NCBI GenBank assembly: GCA_963402885.1
Contig: OY727096.1
Span: 4,340,001-4,404,000, forward strand
Origin: Antedon bifida
Lineage: Eukaryota; Echinodermata; Crinoidea; Comatulida; Antedonidae
DNA: 64,000 bases
Direction of reading: 5' to 3'
Shown: positions 13,601 through 24,400 of the stretch, piece after piece
Position numbering within the stretch: position 1 is the first letter of the stretch
Layout: the number at the start of each line of letters is the position of its first letter
Program-made: the position numbers and the translations under genes
The notes under the pieces: generated by a model
What the model saw: the letters and a program-made list of their open reading frames with translations, nothing else
Told to the model about the DNA's origin: nothing
Database searches by the model: none

Positions 13601-16600
13601 ACATTGTTGAGAATGGTAACGAAGAAATGGCAGACGATGACGAAGCTGGACCCAATGTCATCTCGCATACATGGATAGTGACATCTGTACGTCACTCAGC
13701 TATTGGTGTAAAATTCCTCTATTTTAACTCGTCCTCTACAAAATTTAACTTCATCACAATTGGGCATGGACTTAACCCAGACGACTCGTCAACAATTCTG
13801 TTTAGTGAGGTAGTGACAAATTTCAAGCAGAAGGTACCAGACGATTTTATAGTGAAATATTCCACGTTCTGGGTTCGACACACATCGTTTAGTGACGTGA
13901 CTGATACTATGCTCTCTGTGGAATTAAATGGAGTCGCAAATATTGGTATGAATACATAATTTTCTGATGAACAATTGATGATGTCAATTCCATAAATAAG
14001 AACTATTGTAGGCCTAGATGTATTTATGTGTATGTTATGTGTATGTTATGTGTATGTTATGTGTATGTTATGTGTATGTTATGTGTATGTTATGTGTATG
14101 TTATGTGTATGTTATGTGTATGTTATGTGTATGTTATGTGTATGTTATGTGTATGTTATGTGTATGTTATGTGTATGTTATGTGTATGTTATGTGTATGT
14201 TATGTGTATGTTATGTGTATGTTATGTGTATGTTATGTGTATGTTATGTGTATGTTATGTGTATGTTATGTGTATGTTATGTGTATGTTATGTGTATGTT
14301 ATGTGTATGTTATGTGTATGTTATGTGTATGTTATGTGTATGTTATGTTATGTGTATGTTATGTGTATGTTATGTGTATGTTATGTGTATGTTATGTGTA
14401 TGTTATGTGTATGTTATGTGTATGTTATGTGTATGTTATGTGTATGTTATGTGTATGTTATGTTATGTGTATGTTATGTGTATGTTTTAATTAATTTTAG
14501 ACAAACTATAGTATCTATGCTCGACACGGGATAAAATGTGTTGCGTAGTGAGAAAGGTGTAACAGTTGGTCTTTACATGCACTTAAACATAGATACTCGA
14601 GTGTGTGTATTTCGAGTGACATTCGTGGGCTATTCTTGACTACTTTTTGGACCTTACAAATGTGCGCGAAAACCGGTAACGGTAAAGAATGTTTTAACAC
14701 TTGTGCTTTTTATAAAATAATAATAATAATTTATTTGGTGTTTACACTTTTGCAACCGAGGTACTCAGTAAGAACGGACAACAAAATAATTGTACAAAAA
14801 AAAAACATGATATAGTAAACAAAAATAAAAAGTTGATGTAGGTCAACACATGGTTTCTAGGGATCATGTCAAAACAATTCGACTATAGTAACTGCAATGC
14901 CATTGATAATTAAGGTAAAGGTAAACAATGTAGACCTAACACTATAATGCGATAGGTATCAATCATTTGGTTAATTGATATTTTCATTTCATTTATTTAT
15001 TTCACTTTACAAATATATAAATATAAAGTGGAGGAGCCTAAAAGAAAGCAAAGCTTGTGGTGAATAGGCTCCTCAAACAAAAAAAATAAAATATAAATAA
15101 TATAACACAATTAGAAACTCCAAAAAAACAACAATTTAACTAATATCTTTTCTCTAACACATAAGTTTAACATGTTTAAAACTAAAAAAAAAACAAGTAA
15201 AAAATAGATTATATAAATTATTTAAGAAATATCCAAATATATCAATAATAAAAGAATTATCGTTTCGTTAATAGTATGCATATTTTGTTCTAGATGATCT
15301 GGTGTGCCCCTTGAAATTCGGCGTAACCAAAGAGGATATTTGTGATGACGAATATGACTGTCCAGATTTCAGTGATGAGGCTAACTGTGAAGACAATTGT
15401 TAGTTGGTTTTACACCATTCTGCAGCTGTCACTGGATACTATCTAATTGACTATCTAAAGTCAGTTAGATACAAGTCCAAGTGTATCAAATCCGTTTAAT
15501 ACATGTTATCTAACCGACTTTCGATAGTCAGTTAGATAGTATCCAGTTAGTGATAGCTACAGGAACGGATGTGGCTTGTGTGTTTACATTTACCTCATTT
15601 AATATTATTACGCGTGTGCACTCTTTGTTACGCACGTTGAAATAAAACGAGTACAACTGGATACCATCAACAGTTGCTGTATTACAATACCACTAAAACC
15701 ATAAGGCTTAACAAGTCATACAATTTGACTTCATATTATCTCCGATACATGACTTAACTTTCCCGAATTAATTTACATCGGACATACAATTTTATTTCTC
15801 TAGTTGAATGCGGAAAAAGACCTTTGTATCAGAATCGACAGAAGCGAGTAATAGGTGGGAACGAGGCTAAGCTCGGGCAGTACCCATGGCATGGACTGGT
15901 GATGGTAGGCGGGTATTCCCACTGTGGCTCCACATTGCTGACAAATGAGTTTGCTATAACAGCTTCTCATTGTCTTATGTATGTATGATTAAATTACAGC
16001 ATAGCACACTAACTATATGCTATTACTACTATACAAAACTAACTATAGGACTACTAAATAACAGTACAATAATACGATAATTGATATAGATAAAAAAAAT
16101 TGAGGCATTATACAGGACTTTTAAAATGTTATAGAATTGTAAATTCATTTAAAAAAATAATTTTATTAGAAATAGTTACCCGGTTACCGGTTTTAGGTCA
16201 TTAAAATTCGGTAACATTTCTATATAATTATAGTATTATAAAAAATTCATCTAAAGCGGCGGGTGGCTTATTGCACGACATTTACCGCTGACGCGTTAAG
16301 GTGTTCACAGATGTCGTCATATATCTCTACCATATTTAGACACATTTTTGGATAGTGTAGACAGAACTTTAAATACCCTTTTTTCTCTTTGAATACTTAG
16401 ACAAAATACAAACAGTGTAACGAAATTGGAGATACTGTTCGCCAGTATATCCAATAAAGTGTTTTCAGAGAAGCATCTGGTCGTGGAAGTATCTGTACTC
16501 TTTTTATTTCCACAAGACGACAGTCTGGCAAATCCATTGGACCATGATATTGCTCTCATCAAGTTGAAAAAACCGATTCCTTTTACTAATTATGTTCGAC

Positions 16601-18363
16601 CCGCTTGCCTCCTTATTAATGAGACGCAGTTTCAGCCTGGTCATACGTGTTACATATCTGGCTTTGGTAGACAAGGTTCGTAGGCGTACTAAGTTTTAGC
16701 GCAAATAGCGTGACGCATGATGCGAAGGAAATAAGGGCACACGTCACGTACGCACCCACACCACAGAGCCATATATTATTACATTGCTCTGACCAAGGCA
16801 ACCTAAAGCCTGGTTCCCACTAGCGACGCAACGTAACGCAATCTACGCAACGAAAGAAAATGCCCTTTCGATAATTGTGTTTGACCCCGCCTTTGAAATC
16901 AAACCTGCGATGTGTTCAGCACTTTGTGTCAATACGTCGTAGCGTTGCGTTACGTTGCGTCTATAGTGGGAACCACGCATAACACAAGGATGCTGAGCTC
17001 CGGAGATCAAAGAGTATATCTCTGGCTGCACAAATGTGTTCTTTATGATTTTTTGTAATAACACTTTATTTAATTACATAGGCCTACACTTGTATTAAGT
17101 TATTCAGACTTGCCCCAAGTCTGTTGTTATTGTATATCTTATGTTAGACCACCAGTCGACGTTTCGATTAGTATGAAACGCCATATCTTTTTACTAATAT
17201 TAAGTCAAAACTCTATGAACCTATTATAGACTATACAAGTTATTATGCATCTTTTTCAGTTATATATCAACTAGCAGATACATTGCATGGCGTGTCAATG
17301 ACTTTATATAGCAATGAAAAATGCATGGATTTCCAGTCTAGCATGTTTCAAATCACGGATAACATAGTGTGTGCAGGCGAACGAGATGGTGGTCACGGAA
17401 CGTGTTACGTACGTATACATGGTTAGGCCTAGCTAGCTTAGTTCCCACTAGAGACGCAAAGCAAGAATTAACGCAAGGGAGTTGACGAATCACAAGCGAC
17501 AGTTCGGATAATCCATCGCGTGTGATTGGTCAAATCATCTTGTTACACTTACATTCTTACGTTGTGTTTCTATAGGATTGATTAAGCATTAATTATTATT
17601 GTGCGTATCGTTAATGTTAAGGATTATCTTTTCACGGATCACCTAACTTTATGGTCAAATCAGATAATACGATCATTTTTAACCTTTGACACATTGTTGC
17701 GATGTGATTGGGCATCTGTTTCTGCATTCATGTTTCCATCTACCGAATCCTTCTCTACGCATGCGTATAAGCTGACGCTTTCGATTCGCGTGAATAAGTT
17801 CGCCTTGTGGAAAATCGGCTTTACTAAAATCCTCCTGTTGTACTGTAATGTAGAACACCACAAGTGTTCTTGCTTGCTCCAAGTCTGTATTCATTGTCTC
17901 TTTTTTTTATTTATTTCGATTTTTGTCTGAAAATATCCAAACTCAAGTAGTATACGTATGAAACGCCATATGTGCCAAAATATTTATCTTTTTAATAATA
18001 TTAAAACAAAACACCGTCTGGAACCCAGACTAACCACAAATACTAGTTCATATAAAATCTAAATCATTTACAGGGTGACAGTGGAGGACCTCTTGTCTGC
18101 CCTGATGACGATAATACTTTTTATCTGAGGGGCCTCACGAGCTTTGGATACACATGCGCAAACATGTACAGGCCTGGGGGATTCACGAGGATTGGCCGAT
18201 ATTCAGAATTCATTGATATGGTTATGGATTCAGGTACACTTTTGTCATTGTCAATTATTACTATGTCACAAAAAATACAGACTTAAGTCTTTTCGACATA
18301 TATCTACTTAGAGACATTGGCTAACCTTCTTCTTTTCTTCTTTCAGTGAAAACTCACCACTAA
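7689..18363 (+). CDS. Type II transmembrane serine protease A (FZ-CUB-LDLa-CUBx3-LDLa-trypsin)
   Basis: Predicted membrane-anchored serine protease of 1111 aa. Exons: 7689-7769, 8197-8371, 8508-8549, 8862-9029, 9711-10046, 10164-10514, 10973-11116, 11802-12137, 12714-13052, 13341-13445, 13568-13945, 15294-15398, 15804-15978, 16401-16675, 17260-17408, 18074-18233, 18347-18363. Layout: cytosolic tail about 1-60 ending KKYNRRRK, membrane segment about 61-88, stem, FZ 156-267, CUB1 268-384, LDLa 385-432, CUB2 433-544, CUB3 545-657, linker 658-692, CUB4 693-818, small LDLa 819-853, protease 854-1111. Extracellular module introns are phase 1, the usual pattern for exon shuffling. The positive-inside tail plus one anchor defines a type II protein. 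Corin (FZ, LDLa) and enteropeptidase (CUB, LDLa) are the nearest known layouts, but neither matches. Its B paralogue lacks the linker exon 13341-13445. Splice sites were chosen by eye. Confidence 0.85.
7977..8124. mobile_element. M1 MITE copy
   Basis: Left end AAGCTCTGTCTAGACTATAA, right end GTTTGATAGTGTAGACAGAG. Internal GGTAGTGATATGACATCAT and its mirror are typical of the family. In intron 1 of protease A. Confidence 0.85.
9162..9286. repeat. Direct tandem duplication, 64-bp period
   Basis: A block beginning ATAGGTCA(G/C)TTGTAACTTA and running to AAAACCATTCC occurs at 9162 and again at 9226 with only a few mismatches. In the intron before the FZ exon; a recent local duplication. Confidence 0.85.
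9711..10046 (+). other. Frizzled-like Cys-rich domain of protease A
   Basis: One exon encodes ten Cys in a Frizzled-like spacing. Recognisable pieces are CCVDIP, DCDKHALYVFCAMVYPPC and CKTVCEGVLNGCQ, close to the ICxxxxPxC and CxxVCxxAxxxC signatures of FZ domains. FZ domains bind Wnts or act as protein-interaction modules, as in corin; the ligand here is unknown. The same domain in B is split by an intron. Confidence 0.85.
10801..10950. mobile_element. M1 MITE copy ending 22 bp before an exon
   Basis: Left end TTAAGCCCTGTCTACACTAT; the right end is decayed after GTCAAACTAGTTTACTC. The LDLa exon of protease A begins at 10973, so the acceptor region directly adjoins the element. Confidence 0.85.
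11144..11293. mobile_element. M3 MITE copy
   Basis: Ends TTAAGTTTTGTTCACACCAG and CTAGTGGAAACCAAGC. The centre pairs GACCAATGACAAGC with GCTTGTGATTGGTC. In the intron after the first LDLa exon of A. Confidence 0.8.
11442..11602. mobile_element. M1 MITE copy with TTAA at both borders (best copy)
   Basis: Begins TTAAGCTATGTCTACACTAT and finishes ATAGTGTAGACAGAGCTTAA. The four-base TTAA at each border is the target-site duplication expected for piggyBac-type transposition. About 160 bp, internally near-palindromic, with no coding capacity. Confidence 0.88.
12412..12546. mobile_element. M3 MITE copy
   Basis: Centre GACCAATCACAAGC pairs with GCTTGTCATTGGTC; right end GTCCAGTGGGATCCAAGCTT. The left terminus is worn. 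In the intron before CUB3 of A. Confidence 0.75.
14026..14486. repeat. 11-bp minisatellite (TATGTTATGTG)n
   Basis: About 42 head-to-tail copies of an 11-bp unit with almost no variation, apart from two places (near 14345 and 14461) where the unit is shortened to give TATGTTATGTTATG. The unit contains no stop in any forward frame and 11 is not a multiple of three, so three overlapping artificial open frames of over 150 codons arise. It lies in the intron between CUB4 and the small LDLa exon of A. Confidence 0.97.
15421..15561. mobile_element. Near-palindromic inverted-repeat element
   Basis: TGTCACTGGATACTATCTAA at the left is mirrored by TTAGATAGTATCCAGTTAGTG at the right, and internally GACTATCTAAAGTCAGTTAG pairs with its complement. 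About 140 bp, able to fold as a long hairpin. In the intron between the small LDLa and the protease of A. Confidence 0.75.
16305..16375. mobile_element. M1 MITE fragment
   Basis: Only the right part is recognisable: CATATCTCTACCATATTTAG-like sequence, then GGATAGTGTAGACAGAACTT. It lies 26 bp before the protease A exon at 16401. Confidence 0.6.
16803..16981. mobile_element. M2 MITE copy
   Basis: Left end AAAGCCTGGTTCCCACTAGC then GACGCAACGTAACGC; right end GCGTTACGTTGCGTCTATAG then TGGGAACCACGC. About 180 bp with inverted ends, in a protease A intron. Confidence 0.82.
17437..17590. mobile_element. M3 MITE copy
   Basis: Left end AGCTTAGTTCCCACTAGAGA; centre GACGAATCACAAGCGAC pairs with CGTGTGATTGGTC; the right end is worn (TTTCTATAGGATTGATTAAGC). 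In the intron before the Ser195 exon of A. Confidence 0.75.
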
Positions 18364-18537
18364 AGTGTACTCTGGATATTGTATTACGTATGGTGTGCAA
18401 ATGTATAGCAGTATGGAAAATAGAGGGATATAACAATTCGTTTTTACTAGAATAATACTGTAATAAGTAAATGAATTCGACTGATAATTACTGAAAGGAT
18501 AAACAATAGAACGATATAATGTACAGAAGTCAGTATA

Positions 18538-18706
18538 AAGCTCTGTCTACACTATTAATAAGTTTCACAAAAAGGATGCGATGTTCCCAAATATGATAGC
18601 GATATAGCCAAATATGGTAGCGATATGACATCATCATGTCCATTTTATATGTCAAGTTTGATCAGGGAGTTGTACAACTTCCTTGTTTGATAGTGTAGAC
18701 AGTGCT
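18538..18706. mobile_element. M1 MITE copy
   Basis: Left end AAGCTCTGTCTACACTATTA, right end GTTTGATAGTGTAGACAGTG. It carries a short insertion near the right end (GGGAGTTGTACAACTTCC). It lies 3' of protease A. Confidence 0.85.
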
Positions 18707-19016
18707 TTTGTGACTTAATGTGATAAGAAAAATAAAATATTCTACAAAAATAATAGTGGATTTTTATGAATATTCTGTTTTTTCGTTGCAAGCAGTTGTA
18801 CTTCATATGCCTAAATATATATATATTATAATCCTCGCACAAATCTGATAAACTATTATCTATTGATAATTTATTGGCACTGCACTTTTTTTTTATCAGT
18901 AGCACATTTCAACTTGTGAAGGTGCGTCCAAAGAAACAAAATATAAAAACAAAGACAAATACAAAAATGAGAATATACATTTACTATTGTTGATGGCGCT
19001 CTTGACCAAAGAAGAT

Positions 19017-19046
19017 CAGAGCCATATATATATATATATGGCTCTG
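19017..19046. repeat. Perfect 30-bp palindrome
   Basis: CAGAGCCATATAT reads the same on both strands through to ATATATGGCTCTG. The (AT)n core suggests slippage-prone or cruciform-forming DNA. Confidence 0.9.
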
Positions 19047-19289
19047 AAGAAGATATGTGTGAACATTCTGTAAAGAGAAGAATTTTGAATCTAAATTTAT
19101 AATTGCGCCAAAAGACGATAGCAATGGAATCAGAAAGACAGACCGCCGACTTACAAACAACGGTTGCAATAGGAAACAATTTCTATATTATGTGACTAAA
19201 AATGCATAATATCGTCTACATTTTACAAAAGATCATTACAATCGATTCACAGGCTTTCTAACCGATTACAACTGTTTAAGACTCACTAT

Positions 19290-19474
19290 AACGGCCGATT
19301 TACACAGCAAACGGTAACGGTAAGCGGAAACCGCGTAGCTTGTCCCACACGTAGAATATGTATCTATCCTGGACGGGAACCGCCCGTCCGCTCCGCAGTG
19401 TGTGTAAATGATCATACGGAATAAGATTCTATATTTTTATTACTGTTAACGCTCGGTTGTGTAAATTGGCCTTA
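19290..19474. mobile_element. Inverted-repeat element, ACGGCCGATTTACACA ends
   Basis: Left end ACGGCCGATTTACACAGC is mirrored by GTTGTGTAAATTGGCCTT. Internally GGTAACGGTAAGCGG and its partners are GC-richer than the surroundings. Non-coding, about 185 bp; probable MITE. Confidence 0.65.
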
Positions 19475-19717
19475 CAGCGAACCTATTACGTTATTGATAT
19501 ACGTTGTCAATCCGTTTACTATTTAATTACTCTACAGTATATAAAACCTATTTTATATACAAATGATGATATTAAAAAGGTAATGTGTACAATAATTATG
19601 TATAATAATATTATAATATAAACATCCAATTCCTAACTACCACAATTCCAATACACAAAATGATTGTTAAACAAGCGGATTGGAAGTAACGAATATAATC
19701 GATATAACAGTTATATC

Positions 19718-19753
19718 AGGGAAGAGTTAAATTTGTAATTTAACTCTTCCCTG
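19718..19753. repeat. Short strong hairpin (17-bp arms)
   Basis: CAGGGAAGAGTTAAATT, a three-base loop TGT, then AATTTAACTCTTCCCTG. The arms match perfectly. Function unknown; possibly the remnant of an inverted-repeat element. Confidence 0.85.
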
Positions 19754-21426
19754 GATATATGCACGTTTGATTGCGTAAATATTACAGATATTGCTATTAC
19801 TATCACTTCGTAAACAATTAATTGATTTCAAATGCATAAGGAATAAAAAGATACAAATGTTACCTCTTCCCGATTCAGCTTTCATAGATAGTTAATAGCC
19901 AGGGAAGATGGACACTTCCTACACAGCAAGACTTACTTTAAAAGACTTACGATAGTCCGTTAGGCTCTATCAAAATGACAGCCGCATAATCAGGTGCTGC
20001 TACATACTGTACATAAGCTTGATAAGAGAAATTCTAGTTTCTAACATACAGTATTTGTTTTCTAAATTATGGGCGCAATCGGTTTGTACAATATGAATCA
20101 GAGTTGCGTTAATTCTGTGCAACCAATAAGTAAATATTAATAGAAAAGTGTCACGTTACTATTTATTTCTTCCCGAATAAAATGTTAAAAAGAGAATGTG
20201 CGCAGAGAGAAAGTAAAGCGTCTTAAAAGGCTATACAACGCTTACCGTCTCAGCGTGAACCCTGCCATAACAGTGTGCTGTTGCTTCAATTTTTTTAAAG
20301 ACTTTGAAATCATCAACCTTGCTAAGCGCTAGGCCTATATTTTATTTAGTTTCTAACCATTTGTTTAAAACGAAGTGTGCTAAACAACATGTCCGTTAAC
20401 TTTTTGTCTAATTATAGTGCCATTAACAAATAAATAATAAATTAATATAATATTGATAACTCTTCTTTAGAGAATAACCAAAACAAAATGTTGAGATATT
20501 TAGTTAGAAGGCTCCAACAACAAATATACATTTTTAGAACTAGTATTTTTTTTGTTTTAAGAGATAACAGATGATTAGAAATATTAAACTCATTCAAAAA
20601 AATTATAAACATTTTGTTTTTAAATCTGAGAAATTAAATCTGTAAATTTAGCTTAAAATAGAAATGTTATGAAATACCCCACGCCGGTGGTGTATTAAAG
20701 GGATTTTGACAAATGACATGGAGTGTATCACTTTGTTGTGAGTTTTACATCTATTTCGCATTTTAAACAGCATGTCTATTTAAAAAACAGACTTTATTCC
20801 CTTGGTTGTGATTCAACATCAAATTAGATCAAAAAGGTTAGATGAAACATGCAATAACATGTCTTGAACTTATCGACTTACCGTCACGGCAGGCCGGCAT
20901 ACAGAAATAAGTATTGGCAAAGGTCAAAGGTCAAGACATAAAAAGACCAAAAATGGTTTATTTTCTACTACTAAACGAAACAAACTCATAATTGATTTAG
21001 CACATCAATAAGCCTAATATTATCTTAACAGTTTCATTCATTTACTACTGCGTTTTGAAATTAGTCAACGCAAGCTTTTATCAACTAAATAGTACCGGTA
21101 AGTAGTTTTTTAACAGTTTCTTTTACTAATATAAAGAGTAAATTTCGGCTTATAGTGTAACCCCTATTAGATTAGATTACATACAAAAATACACTCTAGG
21201 CCGCCCAGTGATAAATTGGAAATTAATGAATTTAATTAATTTAAAAAACGCAAAGATGAAGAATTTGTGATATTAAAATAATATTATTAATTCGTTATTG
21301 AAACCACACAGTAACTTCGACGCTATAGTATACAATAATGATCATATTATAATATTATACAATACTAGATACATTCGTAGAATCGTACTTCACAGATTTA
21401 TTTTGGAAACGTACCGTAAGCTAAAG

Positions 21427-24400
21427 ATGGCGAAGCCAATACAACTAAATGGATTAGACAACATGGGCAATACAGTTAATAAGGTAAACCTCTTTGGAAT
21501 TATTTATAACAGAATTCAGAAAATGTATGCAGGAGAAAGGATTTGAAATATTGATATAAAACTCAAAATGGATGATTATGAGTAAGGAGGAGATTGTATG
21601 GGTTTAAAGATTGACATTCAACTCATAAACATTCATTATATGTTTTAAAGCACACCTACTGAAAATAATTTCACCGACATGGGCCTAGGCCTACAATTTT
21701 TGTGTGTGGAAGGCAAGCTTACTGGAAAAAATCGCGAGCGAAATTGATCTATATTGATAACGCCTTTCGAATTTATATTCAACATGAGAATACATTCGGC
21801 CTGTGGTTTTTTTTCCGTACGCGGTATATTTATTTTTACAAAAAGATGAACGTTCCTTAAGGCGGTTCATCATCAACATTAAAAATATCAATGTTTCGCG
21901 CACGTGATGCGTAATAACCAATCAGGATCCACTCAGGTGTGTTATAACATACACATAATGGATGCTGAGTAGAATAAATGAATATTTCATGAGTTGACAA
22001 TAGTACGTGCTGACTGTATGTGTTGATTATTTTCAATTATACCTTTAGAATGATGGTACGTCTTCTGAAAAGTCGTCAGTGATTGATGATGTTTCTGGCA
22101 GGATCTCAGGAAGTAGAGATGTTTTACAAACTACATTATCTACTTTATCTAATAACCATGGCGTAAGGCAGCGAAGTCGATTCACTTATTTAGCGATGAT
22201 AATAACAATAGCATCGTCTGTAGCTTTTATTCTATCTGCTGCAATCATTCTGTATGTAGGTGGGTATACATGTAATTATAATATTCAGGAGGCTAATAAT
22301 TACATCTACAGCGTGGTTCCCACTAGAACGTAACGCAGCGACGTATCGACGCAAAGTGCTGTATTGCGTAATCACAAGTGGGAACCGACGACGCAATTAG
22401 TGATGCAAACATCGCAGGTTTGATTTCACGCAGGCGGGGGCAAACGCAATGAGTTGAAGGGCATTTGCTTACGTTGCGTAGATTGCGTTACGTTGCGTCG
22501 CTAGTGGGAACCACGCAGTAAGTTTGGTTCTCCTTAGCAACCCAACGTAACGCAATCTACGCAACGTAACAGGATGCCCTTCCAACCATTTTGTTTGCCC
22601 CCGCCTGCATGACAAACCTGCGATTTTTGCAGCACTGTTGCGTCGTCGGTTCCCACTTGTGATTACGCAATACAGCACTTGGCGTTGCGTTCTAGTGGGA
22701 ACCACGCTTAATATAACAATTAGATTCACGAATTGAGTTTACAGCAATGAGTTTAGCTTCGAGGAAAGGTGAGGTGCGTTCTCTGTGAACACACCCTCAC
22801 ACCGAAGCAAACTGTTGAATGGATGCATCGTGATGTGTAACCATACGGTGAAGTAATTTACTCGAGATTCAGTATAATATATAATAATGTTTAATAGATT
22901 AAGATCCACTAAACAAATTTAAAGCCACATGAAGAAATTGTATTTCCACAAAAACAGCATAGGAATTTAAATGTGGCATTACGTCACAACCAGCTGTGGA
23001 GTTGTTAAGATTGTCGTACAGCTCATTCTCTAAGTCGGAGTCTAACTAATGTAACACCAGTTAAAAATAATTGAGTAGCATATGCCGCATTAAATGCAAG
23101 AGGCATAATCGTTAATATTGCCTGCCAAATTTGTGTTGTGCACTATTATGCCTAAGTTGTGTATACTAAAGTATATTTACGGAATGCATGCGTAGGCCAT
23201 GTTACGGTATTCCGTTGCAAGGTCAACGTTTAATTATGTTTTCTTAACGATCTTTTTTAAAAATTCAAATAGTATGTTACAGTTTTTTTAGATTTGTTAC
23301 CGTGTTTCTTGTTTGTTCATTTTCAGTGTTACATACGGATAGCACGAAACGTGAAGGTAAGAGTAGTTTTCCCGCTTGAAAAATTTTTATTTTTTGACGC
23401 TCAGGCAGAAATCATGAATAATTCACGGTGCAGCATCATAACCGTTTAAGCTTGGTTCCGACTACAGGACACGCAACGAAATCAAACCTCATGTTCGCAG
23501 CACTATTGCGTCGTCGGTTCCCATTTGTAATTATGCAATACAGCACTTTGTGTCACCACGCTTAAAGCCCCTTTCCCTACGTTTTTTAGATCTAATTTAA
23601 GATCACAAACTATATTTAATGTAAAAATAATACTATATGGTCCTATTGCGATAACTTTTTTCGTCTTTAAACGGTTAAAAATGTGAAAAATAAGTTGATT
23701 CTAATAATTATAGCGGCCCGCTATAAATCCCAAAATGCATTGCGCGCGGATTGATATTTTTGTTTTTCACCTGTAATTCGCCCACTTTTCGATCGATCGT
23801 GAGGCCAAAACAAATCGAAGACTCCTAACTTTTCAGCGAAAATACCGGGTTTTCCCCAATTTGTATCAACGGAGTCTGGCAAAAATAGAAAGACAATTAA
23901 TGCAGCAACTATACAACGTCAGGCTAGGTATATAGCTAGCTTACGATGTTCGTACGTTACCGATGTTTACCAGCTAGGCCTACAAAACTAAGCCTAGCTA
24001 GGCTAGGCCTAAGACCGTCCACGAGAGGTCGATCGCCGCGAGCTACTTAGGTAGTGCATTGTTTCTCACTTTTTATCATAATTTACCATAAAACGTACAT
24101 TTAAGACAAGGAATGACATAGTTTAATGTTTTTAAAGTTATATATATGTATTATTTTCCAAAAAACGTCTAAAATTGCATGGAAGGGGTCTTTAAGCTAC
24201 ACAAGCAATCGTATAACGTACGGGATGAGAAAAAATGGAGTCAAATCAGAGAGGCCTCCCTGCAGTGTGTTGAAAATGGCTATCAATGATGAACAAGTAG
24301 GCCTTACAATCTTCATTGTGATCTCCACTCTGTTTCACTCTCACACAACCATAATGATTGTTCTGTATAATTTTCATTTTAATCATCATTTTTCTGTTGT

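Larger units (their letters stand above)
10164..13945 (+). other. CUB / CUB-like array of protease A, with LDLa
   Basis: CUB1 (10164-10514) has the SSPNYPNAFPENSS signature but lacks the usual disulfide Cys. The LDLa exon (10973-11116) is Cys-enriched (CVECDGEAECTVCTGVTEC). CUB2 is 11802-12137, CUB3 12714-13052, a 35-aa linker exon 13341-13445 and CUB4 13568-13945. All but the linker and LDLa carry a G-x-G-x-N/D-P-type strand (IKFGQNPYG, KYGYGQNPFN, VGIGNEPM, IGHGLNPDDSS), suggesting that they descend from one repeated module. CUB3 and CUB4 are too diverged to call without a profile search. Confidence 0.65.
15804..18363 (+). other. Protease domain A (S1 family, Gly189)
   Basis: Activation site RQKR|VIGG at 15847/15848, a furin-type sequence. 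The triad is intact: His57 at 15968-15970 (TASHC), Asp102 at 16546-16548 (DHDIAL) and Ser195 at 18080-18082 (GDSGGP). Propeptide Cys in FECGK and Cys122 in RPACL can hold the two chains together. The S1-pocket base is Gly (GGHGTCY, codon 17397-17399) instead of Asp189. Residue 192 is Tyr and residue 215 is Phe (SFG). Chymotrypsin- or elastase-like preference is therefore more likely than trypsin-like. The protein ends in a five-residue tail, VKTHH, from a tiny last exon. Confidence 0.85.
18364..21426. other. Intergenic between proteases A and B
   Basis: About 3 kb, AT-rich, with no exon I can support. It holds an M1 copy, a 30-bp AT palindrome, an inverted-repeat element at 19290-19474 and a short strong hairpin at 19718. 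A possible AATAAA for gene A lies at 18731, beyond the M1 copy. The promoter of B should be in the last part, but no motif is clear. Confidence 0.5.

Noticed and set aside
14018-14534. Three overlapping open frames of 154-168 codons rich in Cys, Val, Tyr and Met
   Set aside because: They are produced by the 11-bp minisatellite, which has no stop in any forward frame.
17601-17930. Open frames on both strands in a protease A intron
   Set aside because: Overlapping frames on both strands with no family resemblance; the protease A exons join cleanly around them.
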